DNA of 64,000 nt from Triplophysa rosa (GCF_024868665.1 NC_079895.1:6145069-6209068), one strand, 5' to 3'; positions 1-11,968 are shown, counted from the first letter of the stretch. Numbers and translations are program-made. Notes: a model not told the origin generated them from the letters alone.

Positions 1-518
1 CACAGTGGCGTGATTGCTAACCAAATGCGTAAATATTTAGGGTAAGTCATGTCAGACGTATTTACGAATTAAGTGCGCATGAATGCCACCCCAAAGTTAT
101 TACGAGAGGGAAAATCAGGATTTTCTTTGAGGCTGTTTCAGTGACAAAAAATGGCAGAAGTCAATCTGTTGTTGACACAGTAAATGTGTTGCTATTACAA
201 TTTAATTCATCTCAGAAGCTTATTTCAGTGATTTTGTGTTTTGTATGCGTGTCAAATTATTAAAGAAGCAAATTGGTCGACATTTATATAAAACGTCTAT
301 AAAAAATTGTGTTATCGGCAACTTCATTGCAACTACGAAGGCTCTAATATTTTTATTAACCTAAGGTACACCGCCATCAGAGACCAGATTGACTTAAACC
401 CACCTGATCTATCTATCTAAGATAAAATGACTTGCATTCTCTAGGGTAACGAACAAAAAACCAACAATAACTTCTTAGTAGCACTACCAAGTGGCTAACA
501 TAGGCACTATGTCACAGC
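1..518. other. Unannotated intronic sequence
   Basis: AT-rich sequence with no open frame of note, no tandem array and no repeat that I recognise. Confidence 0.6.
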
Positions 519-818
519 TTAAAGTGATAGTTTCCCCAAAAATGTCGTGATTTACCTTCTTGTCATTTCAAGCCTGTATATTTCTTCTGCAGAACACAGA
601 AGAAGGTATTTTGAAGAATGTTGATAACCAAACAACGGTGGTACCCATTCACTTCTATTGTATAGACACAAAACCAATGCAAGTCAGTGGGTACCACCAT
701 TGTTCGGTTACCAACATTCTTCTTTTGTGTTCGTCAGAAGGAGGAAAGTCATACAGGTTTGAAACGACAAAAGGGTGAGTAAATGATGAAATCATTTATG
801 GGTGAACGATCCCTTTAA
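519..818. mobile_element. Angel-like palindromic MITE, near full length
   Basis: Non-autonomous foldback element. Termini are TTAAAGTGATAG at 519 and GATCCCTTTAA ending at 818, with TTAA at both ends. The two arms (GTTGATAACCAAACAACGG and CCATTGTTCGGTTACCAAC) pair around a short loop containing TTGTATAGACACAAAACC. The loop orientation is reverse relative to the copies at 24458, 35393 and 49067. The open frame at 560-778 is only read-through of this element. The family name is from memory of cyprinid palindromic elements. Confidence 0.85.
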
Positions 819-842
819 ATACTGTATGCTCAGTGTCCTCAA

Positions 843-1317
843 CAGTGTTGGGTAAGTTACTCTGAAAAAGTAATTAATTACTAGTTAATAATTACATATT
901 CAATAGTGTAATTAGATTACTGTACAAATTACTCTCTCCAAAAAGTATTTAGTTACTTATTACTAATTACTTTCTATATCCTATATCAACCTTGATTAGT
1001 TAAGAGATTCAAGGATAGGCATGAAAGGGATCTTTTAATTCATTCAAATAAATAATATTAAACTACATAAAGTACTCTTATTAACTCACCAAAGTATTAC
1101 AAATGTGAGAATTATACATTAAAGCACAGATTTTAAAGTTAGACTCTGAGTTTTGATGTCAATTCCACTATTACACACATATTACACAAAGTATTTAGTT
1201 TAATTACATCAGAAGTAACTGTAATTAAATTACAGAAAAAATAAGAGTAATCCCTTACTTTACTTTTTCAAGGGAAAAGTAATTAAATTACTTAGTAACT
1301 AGTTACACCCAACACTG
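843..1317. mobile_element. hAT-type MITE with perfect 8-bp target duplication
   Basis: Begins CAGTGTTGGGTAAG and ends TTACACCCAACACTG, so it has terminal inverted repeats. The interior is full of TAATTA/GTAATT motifs. It is flanked by GTCCTCAA at 835-842 and again at 1318-1325, an exact 8-bp direct repeat, which is the size hAT transposases make. A second copy at 17846-18336 has its own different 8-bp duplication. It has no coding capacity. Confidence 0.9.
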
Positions 1318-1974
1318 GTCCTCAAAATGGGACTTTTTCTCAGAAAGGACGTTGAAACAGAATTTAAACTTGTAAAATGTATATCACACAAATGAGAGGT
1401 GACATTGTTAAACACAATGTTTCCTCTCATTGGGTCATGTTTTGATAGAGTCAGGCTATAATTGGCCTGTTGTTGTGTGGACAGATGCTCAGGGCACCGA
1501 TCCAGATATAACCTCACACTGGAAACGTCTCTCACATGGTTGAACTCCAACAGAAAGAGCCATGCTTCACTGCACTACGCCCATGAGAGGAGAGAACGGG
1601 AGGACTCGCTGAAGTAAAACAGATCAAATCTCCAAAAATGAGATAATGCATCTACAACAAAGCGGTTGCGAGAGAGAGGTAACCCACCGAAGAGAGAGGC
1701 AGTGTTGCAGCCACCCATGAAGAAAGGGTAGCTCAGTTGTTACTCATAGAAATCTTGGTTGTTTTGTTTTGATCTCAGATGTTTATCTTTTAATTTCTTA
1801 GATGAAATAATTGGTTTTGAATGGCTTATTCTCCTAAATCTCCATATTAAGAACAAATGAGACTTCTCAAGTTTTCATCTTAAAAAAGGATCCTAGAAAT
1901 TTCAGAAGTGTCTCCTTTAAAGCATTGGAAGAAATATCGACAATATCTCTTTGTTCAGACTTCCTCAGGCACCT
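1318..1974. other. Unannotated intronic sequence
   Basis: Apart from the 8-bp target duplicate at its start, no repeat or coding feature is recognised. The reverse-strand 83-codon frame at 1299-1550 starts inside the neighbouring MITE and shows no protein family features. Confidence 0.6.
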
Positions 1975-2320
1975 AACACCGTGTCTACACCGGACGCGGC
2001 GCTATGCGACGCGACACACGGCTTGTTCTAATAGGATTGTTGCATCGTGCTGCGCGCCGCATCTAGTGTAGGCAACATTTAAAATTGTAATGGTAATGCA
2101 TTCTATTGTCTTTTGTACGGTGGAGACACGGTGCCATTTGATTAATTTCACTAAGATCAGTAAACGTAAACAATGCTGGTCCAACGCCGGTCCAGAACAA
2201 CTTCCTGTTACAGTTGTTTAACACTGCGCAAACGTTTGAACAAAATACAGCCAACAGAACATTTGTACCAGTATTTACATTTTCCGAAGTGGTCTGTTTA
2301 GCTGTATCCTATTTTTTAGA
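1975..2320. repeat. Composite dispersed-repeat fragments
   Basis: A CpG-rich segment (GTGTCTACACCGGACGCGGC at 1981) resembles a repeat I associate with fish genomes. It is followed at about 2140-2320 by sequence whose reverse complement (AGACCACTTCGGAAAATG, then ACTGGTACAAATG and AACTTCC-type motifs) matches the ends of the element at 30187-30895. Boundaries are approximate and no target duplication was found. Confidence 0.45.
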
Positions 2321-3380
2321 ACGTAGAAAAAAAACGTAATCAAAAATATGAGATCTAGTTTGAGATCTGAGACACACACCCGTAAGCAGAAGGCTATTTG
2401 ATCTGCATTTAATCTTATTGGTATCTAGTTGAAACAATTGAGATATTTTTTAAGGTGTCATTTTTCCACATTTCTTGAAAAAATTCCCAACGCAATAATC
2501 TTCCTGCAATGCAGATTGTTTGATTCAGAGGCTAAATAAAGTGCTTCGCTGATGGGGCATGCTGTGAGCATGATGTGCGTGGGTGGCTATGTTGTTTTGT
2601 GCCCTAATAAGTTCACCTTTTAGCCGCAGTCCTGCTCTAATGCCTATTATTCCGGTTGCTTGATGGGCTATTGAGTGTCATTAGGAAACCATAGGACATT
2701 TTCACCTTTATCACTCGTCTCTATAAGTGCTGTAATAATGCAGTATTCTTCGGCCTGTTAAATCTCACACTTTTACTCTCACAAGCACCCAGATGTGCAA
2801 GAGTTGCAGGCAGGAGCATGCAAAGCTCCAATGAGCTTGAACCAGACAAACGTAGACGTCTTCACACATCATCTAAGCAGCCTGTAGTTACGAGTTAGAT
2901 TTTCTTCCAGAAGCAACCGTGTTTACATGTGAATGTGGATTGTTATTACTCCGCAAAGATCCCGTGTCTGTCATCTGTCTCCAAGTTTAGTATTCAGGGA
3001 TCCATAGAGATGCGTCCCCTTATGAACCGACACTTTTAGGCCACTTAACCGGACTTATTTGGCTTAAACGTGTACTTTTGGTGGCTCACATTTAAAGTGC
3101 AGTATAGACTAAACCTTGCTAGTTTTAGCACCTGATATTTCAGACCGGTAAAGGTGCCTCTTTTGCTTAAGAAAAAAAATACCGGCTAACCCACTGACCT
3201 ACAAAATCCACAGAATGACCAAAATAAAGTGCCATGGAACTCCAGCCTAACTGCAAAAGATGGTGTTTTACCAGCCCTGCTGTGGTATATGCTTGCCTTA
3301 TGAATATTTATTAGGTTATGTTTGGGTGAAGGTTATTTAGCAGCATGAGTCTTAAGTAACTTATTTTTTTAAGTTATATT
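2321..3380. other. Unique intronic sequence; candidate conserved element at 2530-2700
   Basis: No repeat recognised. The part at 2530-2700 has balanced base composition, no low complexity and short homeodomain-like TAAT cores (GCCCTAATAAG, CTCTAATGCC), unlike the AT-rich background. Calling it conserved is inference only. Confidence 0.3.
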
Positions 3381-3547
3381 TTTGGACTTATTGCCTTTAT
3401 TAATTATAGGACAGTGTGGAGAGACAGGAAGTTATTGGGAGGAGAGGGGGGAGCAGGATCGGGGAAGGAGCCCAAACCGGGAATCAAACTCGGGTCTCCC
3501 AGGACATGTCTGGAGCACAGTCCACACAGCCACAGGCTCCGACAAGT
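3381..3547 (-). mobile_element. tRNA-derived SINE
   Basis: On the reverse strand the order is a degenerate A-box region (TGTGGCTGTGTGGACTG), a B-box-like GAGTTTGATTCCCGG, then the body GATCCTGCTCCCCCC ... CTTCCTGTCTCTCCACACTG and a tail near TTAATAAAGGCAA. This order and tail are typical of teleost tRNA SINEs. The forward frames at 3382-3615 and 3416-3823 are read-through of it. It is diverged, with no clear target duplication. Confidence 0.75.
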
Positions 3548-5137
3548 CTAACTGTATTAATATTCATGGTTGGTATTTGCAGCATAAGCTTATTAACCGT
3601 GAATCCAACATGTAAAAATTTGTTTTGTTTCAAAATCCATGGGAGTCATCCACCACTGCTTTTTGAGAAATATGTGTATGCGTACTGGAGGAAGGTTCCT
3701 CATTGCTTGGCATGTTTCCTCATGTGTAGTCACATAGCAAGATGCCGTACCAAGTCTGGGTTTTGCATCTATTTTATTTTACTGTACAGTGACAGAACTC
3801 AAAGATACTGTAGCAGAAAATGAGAGAGAGAGAGTTGAGAGTTGAAGTAGTACAGTAATCCTAGCTGGCTGCCAGTCCCTCTCTCCTCTTCTTTCCTCTC
3901 TGTGGTTGTTTCTCCATGGGAGAGTGAACAGGTGTGTGTGTTGAGGAGGATAAGCTCCTTGCTGCTTCTGTCGGCTGTAAAGAGGTTTTTACAGTTCAAC
4001 AGAACTTTGTTCCTTTTGCATTGCGTCTGGTCAAAGACTATAGATATTAACAAGATGCTACAGTCTGAATAGGGGAAGGTGCAACTTTCAGTATGGCCGC
4101 TTTAGCGACAGGACTTTTATTGTTACATTTGCAAGTAATTTTTAACAGTGGTCTTTACACATTCAAATATATGAGTTGTCTGAAGACATTGCAAATACGG
4201 AGCGGGGAGACTTTTCCTTAAAGGGACTTTGGTCTGGTGAATAACAATGCTATTTATTGGCGTTATTTAGGGAGTTAAAGCAGATATTATTCATCGTCAG
4301 AATAAATAATGAATGCATTGATGTGCATGTGTGCATTCTTCCTTTCATTCTGTAGTGTGTGTCTTCCAAAAAAATAACGTGATGTTCTTTATGGCTTTGT
4401 CAGTGATTGAACTTATAGCAGTGATCGAACTTTACGGCACTGAGAATCTGTGTTGTTTACCACCTCATCCTAACCCACTACATCCTAACCCACTCCTAAC
4501 CATAAATCTTCTCTCAATTAGAGACGGCTGCCCCTCCCTCTGATTATGGCCCACGGTGCCCCAGCAGCCCATTGGAAGGGTGCGCATGCTCCGGGTTCAG
4601 GGACGATCCTCCCCACACATTTGAAATTAGATTCGTGACTGTGTTTTCCAGAAGCGTGTGACCTTTAAATTAGAGGTTGTTAATAGCTACTCCAAGGGTC
4701 GCTTTTTATAAGCCGCTAGGAGGAGGGGAAGGTAATCTAAGAAAAAGCAGTGAGTGTGATCGAACGCAACGTCCTCATTTGATTCTGAACGCAGAGCGCG
4801 ACTGAGCCGCAGGTATCAGGAATGGGACGGTTTGATACAGTGTGACAGACATCAGGCAGTGTTTAATGATTTACTCTCTTCACTCTGCGGATTTCATTGT
4901 GTTGGATCTGTCACGCGCCCACACCGTTATTAACGGCGCTGGATGCATCTTCACACTGATTTTGTTTGTTGCTTGTTTATTGCTTTTCTTGTTTCTTGCT
5001 TTTGCTCTCCCTCTCTCTCTGATTTTAAGTTTAGACAGGGTCTTGTAATCTTCGCATACTCATTTTAGACATACTGAGCAATCAAATGCAAAAAAAGAAA
5101 GGTTTGTATAATGCATGTAACGGTGGCTCTGTTCTGA
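3548..5137. other. Unannotated intronic sequence with a small TATA/CpG-containing spot
   Basis: Mostly unremarkable. At 4700-4815 there is TTTTTATAAGCCGC, followed by CpG-richer sequence ending GAGCCGCAGGTATCAG, which looks superficially like a TATA box plus a donor. No coding frame supports a gene. A small CATCCTAACCCACTA direct repeat lies at about 4466-4500. The hydrophobic 68-codon frame at 4842-5048 is T-rich translation, not a recognisable signal peptide exon. Confidence 0.5.
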
Positions 5138-5237
5138 AGTCTAGTGAGCTGCCTGCTGTCTATGTAAGCAGCTCCATTTTGAAACAAGGTTTTATTTTAA
5201 AGATTCACAATGCTGCTTACATATGCAGCTCACTAGA
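5138..5237. repeat. Inverted repeat, likely a short palindromic MITE core
   Basis: TCTAGTGAGCTGCCTGCTG with TATGTAAGCAGCTCC (5139-5175) is inverted as GCTGCTTACATATGCAGCTC then ACTAGA (5211-5237). The two arms are separated by about 35 bases. It is probably the core of a foldback element whose ends I cannot place. Confidence 0.6.
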
Positions 5238-5668
5238 AAGTGACGCAAACAGCACCAGATGCACCAATCGCAAGCGTTCAAGAATGCTAATGAACGTGAT
5301 TCTGCGTAATAATTCAGGAAAGGTCCCTCAAATTAACGACTACGAGATTTTATAGAATTTTACAAGTCTCTCTGGTGAGACGAACACAAAGTGGTGTCCT
5401 CAAACTCAATTTTGCTGCCGCTGTATTATTTTCAGCAGAGCATATGGAGAGGAGAAACATGATCTGAATAGAATTAAGTATTTGTTAGTTAGTACATAAA
5501 TTATAATTCTAGCATGTGTGCATTTCTTGGACGGATATTAATGCGTACAATATCAACATATGGGCAGCTTTTCCATTATAAACCCTTACAAATCTCTATG
5601 AATCTACTTTAGAGCACATATAATGTGTGAATTTATTTTGGTTGTTTTGAATTTTTTATTTTTTATTT
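5238..5668. other. Unannotated intronic sequence
   Basis: No feature recognised. There is a short TATTTTTTATTTTTT-type tract at the end. Confidence 0.55.
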
Positions 5669-6292
5669 TTAGGGTGATACTTTACATTAAGGTTACATTT
5701 GCTAATATTATTTACTGCATGAACCCATTTTAGATTTAGATTCATGCTAAAGGTCTGGGAGCTTTAGCCGCTCTCTTTGGCCTATGACTGACAGGTAAAA
5801 CAACCAATCACGTTTCGTTATGTTCCGTTTTGCGTCATGTTTAAAGGCATTGAAATGTCCCTGCAGTAAAACAACCAATCACAACCAAAACAACCAATCA
5901 CGTTTCGTTATGTTCCGTTATGCGTCATGTTTAAAGGCATTGAAATGTCCCTGCAGTAACTGACCGGTGTACATTCACGAACGTGTTAAAAGTTAACAAC
6001 AACAACAATGATTATACTGTACGTTTGTGCCGTGATCTTCACATACTTTTAAGAATAAAGCGTTTAGTCGATTGTGATGAATTGTTATTGCAACCGATGT
6101 AAACACGACAGCTTACTTATTAGATCCAAACAGCTTCGTGTTGTTTACAGGCGGACCGTTAAAGAACGCGACACGCACTTCTCCCGGAAATCATTGTTAG
6201 TTCATGTTAGCCAATGCATCTACTAATGTTAACAAATACAACCTTACAAACCTTCGTTCAACCTTATAAACCTTGTAAAGTGTTACCACTTT
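5669..6292. mobile_element. Palindromic MITE split by about 450 bp of other sequence
   Basis: The left arm at 5669-5735 (GGGTGATACTTTACATTAAG, then GGTTACATTTGCTAATATT) has its inverted partner at about 6190-6292 (GTTCATGTTAG, CTACTAATGTTAAC, then TTGTAAAGTGTTACC). The ends pair as TIRs. Between the arms lies unrelated sequence containing the duplication at 5797-5960, so the MITE was interrupted or rearranged. No target duplication of the insert was identified. Confidence 0.65.
5797..5960. repeat. Near-identical direct duplication, period 90 bp
   Basis: A block starting AAAACAACCAATCACG at 5797 and ending CCCTGCAGTAA recurs from 5887 with essentially one substitution (GTTTTGCG versus GTTATGCG). 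The low divergence implies a recent local duplication. Confidence 0.9.
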
Positions 6293-6972
6293 TAGAAAAC
6301 AGAAATAATTGTTCAAGGTGGTAATTTTGTTACCTGTAGTAATGCTCAAAGGCAGATTTGTAGTAATTTGTAAATGCATTTGTTTTAGTAGCTAATGATG
6401 CATTCACACACTGTATTTACAAATACCTAGAAACTGGTCAAGTCATGTAGGAAGGAGAGGAAAATGAGAAAAAAGGGAGTAAGGCAAAGGAACAGAAAAA
6501 AGTTAAGAAGGTAAAAGGGAAGCTGCGAGTGTAATTGACAGCATCAGGAAAGTGAGTGATAGATTGCTTGATTAGTGGCCTGGCAGGGCTGATCTCACAG
6601 ATGGTACATTAACAGCTGCCCTGCACCCAAACATCATCCTGTCCCTTCACTCCTCCAATCTACATTCATCCTCTTTCATCAGCCCATCCTGTCAGCTTCT
6701 CTCTCGCCTCGGTGCTGTGCATCAGGCCTTTACGTCCCTCTGGGTTAGTCTCTTCAGTTCAACATGAGAATTCTTAGACAAAATAAGCAAAGTTCTCTAG
6801 CCCAAAAATCATTTCCCTCCCTGCTGACTCACTTTACAATGCAGTGTATATGTTACAGTGTTATTTCCTTGGTGTTGCCAAAGCTCTGCTGGTTAGAGGT
6901 CACATGTTTGAATCCCATACGAAGTACTTTAGATTTAAGTGTCATCATGCTGCTCATTTGTGTTCTCAGTAC
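6293..6972. other. Unannotated intronic sequence
   Basis: Contains a purine-rich run at about 6451-6525 and otherwise nothing recognised. Confidence 0.55.
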
Positions 6973-7368
6973 TTAAAGGTCCAGTGTATGTAATTTAGTA
7001 GCGTCTAGCTGTCGGGGTTGCAAATTGCAACCAACAGCTCACTCCACTCATTCTCCCTCCCTCTCGAAGCACTACGGTGGCTGACATAGGATTACGATCT
7101 CATCACTTTTTCGCTTCTTTGACGAAGGAGATAACGTATTTATGAAACGCACTCTGTTGAGCAGTTTGTCCGTTTAGGGCTACCGTAGAAACAACATGGC
7201 GAATTCCACGCAAGGGGACCCACTGTGTATGTAGATAGAAATCGCTCATTCTAAGGTAATGAAAACATAACGCTTCATTATGTAAGGTCTTTATACTCGG
7301 AAGATATAGTTATGTGTATTGCATTTCTGTCAATAGAGCCTACGGAAAATTACGCACATGACCTTTAA
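6973..7368. mobile_element. TTAA-flanked MITE (AAAGGTCC family), full length
   Basis: Begins TTAAAGGTCCAGTGTATG and ends CGCACATGACCTTTAA. The ends are imperfect inverted repeats and TTAA occurs at both. Interior blocks CGAAGCACTACGGTGGCTG, GGGCTACCGTAGAAACAACA and CATAACGCTTCATTATGTAA are shared, inverted, with 14166-14340 and 26316-26698, so this is a three-copy family in the window. Confidence 0.85.
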
Positions 7369-8730
7369 GTTTTGTTGTTTGCTTTATATATCTGCTTGTA
7401 TTTCTAGGGCGAACATCACAATTATTGCTCTTGTACCGACAGAATTTACTCAAATTTTGCAGCTTTTTTAAAAACGAAATTAAAGGGTTTATTTGCAAAA
7501 ACAGATAACCCAGTTTGTAAACATTTTCAAAAATCATGTTTTTTGAATTGTGTCATCATGCTTTTTATGTGTTTTATTGTGTTAGTTAGCTGTTTCTTAG
7601 CTACTTACTCAGAACAACCCAACTGAAGTTTCATTGATTTAACTTAAAATGCACATTTTAATATTTGTTTTTGCAAATGAACTCTTCAATTACATTTCTA
7701 TGTGATCATTCTTATGTCTGATGGATAATTAAGCGGCCTCATATTTAGGGACCTGAGCATTGGCTCTTTTGACCTGGTAAGCAACAGCCACCCACCTAAC
7801 CCAAGTAACCACACCAGTAACAAGCTTCATCCTAGCGTTGTGGTGCTGTGTGTGTGTGTGTTTGCAGTTTGGACAGGTGCGCTCCCTGTTGCAGTGTGCA
7901 GCGATTACACAGTAGTGAGAGCTCGTGCCAAACTCCTACAGCGAGAAAACACTGCCCGAGCTGTGGGACTTTAATATGATATCATTAATAATAGCAGTTT
8001 ATACGCACGCCACATGACAGCCAGCCATACAGAATCTAGAGAACAGATCACTTGTAGTCAAGCAGACATTTATTTTATATGGTTAGCTATACGGTAGTTA
8101 TAGTTGCCAAATGTGGATATAAATACTATGTGTGTTTGCTCCTGCATGCTTGCATTAACCATAATGCAACATGATCTGTATATATATATATGTGTGTGTA
8201 TGTGTTCATATGCAGGATGGAATGCATGAACATAAATAATCTATGGTTTACATTACAAGAATATGGATCCATGTTGGTGGATGAACTAATGACTTCCACA
8301 GACTAATAGATCTCCTAAAGGGCCTTGAATCACAGTCCAAAGCAAACCAGAGGCTGTTAAGTTCACCCATCAATGTGAGAATGTACTACAGTACAGTATA
8401 TACGAATGTTGGCAGTGTGTTTCCTGCGTGCCCTTTTCAAATGCCACAGAAGATTAAGGTAGGCAGTAGATGCCTGAAAAAACAATTCTTGGTGACAAGC
8501 TTGTCCATTTTTGCATGGCAGAAAAATATCACAAATGAGTACTGTACAAATTAGGGAGGGACGTTACTACTTTCATTTCGAAGCGAGTTGTTGAATAAGT
8601 CTGTCGGCTGTGAATAATTAGGCTTGGACGGGACGCTTTTTGCCTGCATGTGTAGGGATGTGTTTGAAGCAAAAGGTTTGTTAGAGAAAACAATATTTTG
8701 AGGTTATTGAGGCAAACAATATTTTCTGTA
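7369..8730. other. Unannotated intronic sequence with small microsatellites
   Basis: (TG)n at about 7847-7862 and a TA/TG run at about 8179-8204. No gene or transposable element recognised. Confidence 0.55.
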
Positions 8731-8951
8731 TTAAAGGGATTATTTAACTGTATTGGAGGTGGTACCCGTTCACTTCTATTGTATAGACGCAAAACCAATG
8801 CAAGTAAATGCATACCGCAATTGTTCGGTTACCAACATTCTTCAAAATATCTTATTTTGTGTTCTGCAGAAGAAAGTCATACAGGTTTGAAATGACAAGA
8901 GGGTGAGCAAATGATGACAGAATTTTCATTTTTGGGACAACTATGACTTTA
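8731..8951. mobile_element. Angel-like MITE with the left arm deleted
   Basis: The left terminus TTAAAGGGATTATTTAACTG jumps directly to the loop-proximal part (GGTGGTACCCGTTC). The right arm (GTTCGGTTACCAACATTCTT through GGGTGAGCAAATGATGACAG) is complete to GACTTTA. The internal deletion removes about 100 bases relative to intact copies. Confidence 0.8.
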
Positions 8952-9744
8952 TATAGTCAGCCATCTTGACCCATTCTTAGTAAAAATCATCATCATACTG
9001 TATAAATCACTAAATCTCATATTTTAGTGAATCGTGGAGGCACTTCATCTCATCGTTTCATTTCTCTCACCGTGTTTTGCATAATTGCTTGGTTTTCTCT
9101 CACGTCTGTGATAACAATTTCCTTTTCTTCTCATCCTCCTTGAAAACAGCTCCATTTATTGATGCCATTTGCGAGAGCCGCGGGTGGCTCGTCTTGGTGG
9201 ACGCGCTCTGTGTCTTCTCCTCAGCTTGGATGGTTGCAGGGCCATCTGCTGTGAGGAATTTCGAGTGGTCCCGAAGTGGAGAGGCCTAGCGCGTGAGATG
9301 CCTTGCTGTGTAATCGCTTCTTTTGCCTTCTCTAAATCCCTCCCGAATCCACCAGCGGCCCACACACGCCCACTCGCCCCCCGGCCTGCTTTCTTCTTTG
9401 TGTTCCTTCGTTCGTTTTTCATAATGGAATTATGAGGGTTTAAGATCAAACACGTCTGGAGAACCTTACGCAGACGGTGTCCCGTTGCGCTCCGCAGCAC
9501 GAAGCGTCAAAAGCAGCTGCAGGTGCTGTCTGAGGAAACAAATCACACACGTCGCCCTCTTTCTTTGCGTTTTCATCTTTCAGCACTGGTATTTCTAGTA
9601 TATCACCCTAAACAAACACACTTGTACGCACATGCCTTCCACTTTTCTGGTAAATATACAGTAATGTATACCAGAAGAATTTATGCTGCGGGTGAGCGCA
9701 AGGTCGATGGCTGAGGTGTAAATCTGCTCAAGGCCTTTCACTTC
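8952..9744. other. Unique intronic sequence with a GC-richer block at 9160-9500
   Basis: The 9160-9500 block has overlapping open frames on both strands (70, 88 and 114 codons), a consequence of locally raised GC and few stops. None resembles a protein family and no clear splice pair bounds it. It may be a conserved or regulatory block or chance. Confidence 0.35.
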
Positions 9745-10160
9745 TTAAAGAAACAGTTCACCCAAAAATGAAAATTCTGCCTTCATTTACTCACCTCACT
9801 CATCAGTTGTTCCAAATCTGTATGAATGTCTTTGTTCTGATGAACACAGAGAAAGATATTTGGAAGAATGCTTGTAACCAAACAGTTCTTGGCCAACATT
9901 GACTCCCATAGTAGCTTTATAAATGTATTTGATCTGTTGAACACAAAAGACATTTTGAAGAACGTAGGAAAGCAAACAGTTCTGGGGCACTTTTGACTGC
10001 TATTGTAATTTTTCTTACTATGGTAGTCAATGGTGGCCAAGAACTGTTTGGTTACAAGCATTCTTCCAAATATCTTTCTCTTTCTAACATTTATGTATTT
10101 GGAACAACTGGAGGGTGAGTAGATGACAGAATTTTCATTTTTGGGTGAACCAGAATCCCT
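9745..10160. mobile_element. Angel-related MITE with a duplicated left arm
   Basis: Starts TTAAAGAAACAGTTCACCC and ends near TTTTTGGGTGAACC. The outer arms pair closely: GCTTGTAACCAAACAGTTCT at 9869 against AGAACTGTTTGGTTACAAGC at 10041. Between them lies a second, diverged left-arm segment (GTTGAACACAAAAGACATTT, then GCAAACAGTTCTGGGGCAC) at about 9938-10000. The order is left arm, left-arm-like segment, right arm, about 115 bases longer than ordinary copies. Confidence 0.8.
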
Positions 10161-11755
10161 CAGTGTGGTTTAGGGCACAGTGATGGTGATGATTTGAAAA
10201 CTAAGAGAACATTTTTTAGTGGTGTCTATTTGAAAAAAATAAGGTCCAAGAAGCATCAGGAAGTACATTTTGAATCCATAATATATATTTGATCTTTTTT
10301 TCTAAATCATTATTGAAAGATTTTTTCCTTCCTACTCGGAATCATCCTCCCTCTCCCATCACCAGAGAAGAGGGGGTACTTGGAGAAAGAGAAAATAAAC
10401 TTCCTCACATTTAATCCTGCACGGTGTAAAATCAATTGAGCTTGCTTTTGTTTTTGTTTGTTATCGTATTCAGTTCTGGTGTCACGTGAGGGCATTTACC
10501 TGCAAAGGAAATGCATAAGGCAGGTAAAGAGATGTTGGTTTGTTCTTGACATCGCTGGAGCATCAGGCAGCAGTGCCAAGATTGGGTTTGTAGGTTTGCC
10601 AATAAATAAAAGCGTTTGAGTTTTAGTGCCAAAAAGCACAAATAAAAACCAGCATTACTACTTATCCTCTGCAAAGGCACATCAACTGATTGTATTGCCA
10701 GAAACACAGTTATGGACGTTAAACCAAAAAGTCTGGAGAAAGATATTTTTTATTCATATAGCATAAGCGATGTCATTATTTTCCCTTTATTGTCATTTAT
10801 GCTACATTTTAGATCACCAGTGCCACCAAATTGAATCACAAATTTACTTCACTACTATATTATAATCATATGTTGTGTAAGTCATAAATTATTTTTTACT
10901 TTTTTATATACATTTTTGAATGGTTCTTGAACATCCGAATTGAGATTAGTTTTATATCTCTTATTTGGAGAAAGTATGAAGAAATTCTCCCTAGGCATGA
11001 CATCTTGAAACAGCCATTGCAACCATGTCATTCACATCTGCTCTGTTGGTTTTTCTTTGCCGTTTCCATTTTGCGAACAACATTCAATTATTAAGTTCAA
11101 TTTTTTTAGATATTATCACCAGTCATACTTTGAGTGGTTGAAGGCAGGCTTTGTCTAATGGTCACATGTTCTCTTTCCTAAGTGCAAGAGGTCATTCTGT
11201 TGGGACATTTCAGACATTCAATTTATTTCCCACCTAACATCCGGCTCTTATGGGTTTTTCTTGTCGGAGACCATGTGCAGCCCAGCAGAAATACCGCATT
11301 ACTGGTTCTGGCTCAACTATTTACAGTCTTTTAAAACAGATTTACCAGATACAGTGAAATACAACGTGGCTCTGTTCCAGGACATATTGCATTTTAGTAA
11401 TCCCCAATGTCAGGCAGTGTTAAATATGAACAGAAAGCGTTTCGTGTGTGGTGTTTTGGCCCGAGATAACACAATAACAGTTGCTTGGTCTTCTTCCACT
11501 ACTTCTCTTCAAACTTTTTACACATTTTCTTCAGGCTGTCTCCTTCGGCAGAAACCGTCATGGAGGAAGGTCAGAAAGAGAACTGTGGAATATGAAGGAA
11601 ACATATGGAGTTTGAGAGCAGGTGCTTAGTTTTAAAGACGGTATGATGGGCAGACCCGTAAAAGATGACACCTCCTCAGACGCTTTATGAGAAGACGGAT
11701 AAACAGACTCTTCTCATAACCCGGTCAGGTCAAGCTAAATAACATCACAGATACA
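10161..11755. other. Unannotated intronic sequence
   Basis: No repeat with recognisable ends. The forward 122-codon frame at 11261-11629 shows no family motif, no repeated domain and no credible splice context. Confidence 0.5.
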
Positions 11756-11968
11756 GAGTTCACCCAAAAATGAAAATTCTGTCACCGAACAATGGCCGTT
11801 CCCATTGGATTGCATTGGTTTTGTGTCCGTACAATAGATGTGAATGGGTACCGCCATTGTTTGGTTACCAACATTCTTCAAAATATCCCCTTTTGTGCAG
11901 ATGAAAAAAGTCAAGAGGGTGAGTAAATAATAACAGAATTTTCATTTTTGGGTGAACTGTCCCTTTAA
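11756..11968. mobile_element. Angel-like MITE, internally deleted
   Basis: Left end AGAGTTCACCCAAAAATG runs into CCGAACAATGGC, skipping most of the left arm. The loop GGTTTTGTGTCCGTACAAT is in forward orientation. The right arm is nearly complete and ends GGGTGAACTGTCCCTTTAA with TTAA at 11965-11968. Confidence 0.82.

Noticed and set aside
3416..3823. 135-codon forward open frame
   Set aside because: Its first part is antisense SINE sequence and no domain follows.
4700..4815. TATA-like TTTTTATAAGCCGC with downstream CpGs as a promoter and first exon
   Set aside because: No open frame starts there and the apparent donor is weak. A single TATA-like match is expected by chance.
4842..5048. Hydrophobic 68-codon frame considered as the erbb4 signal-peptide exon
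   Set aside because: The hydrophobic stretch is late in the frame, arises from T-rich sequence, and has no phase-1 donor after it.
11261..11629. 122-codon forward open frame
   Set aside because: No family features and no credible acceptor or donor giving a phase suitable for erbb4.
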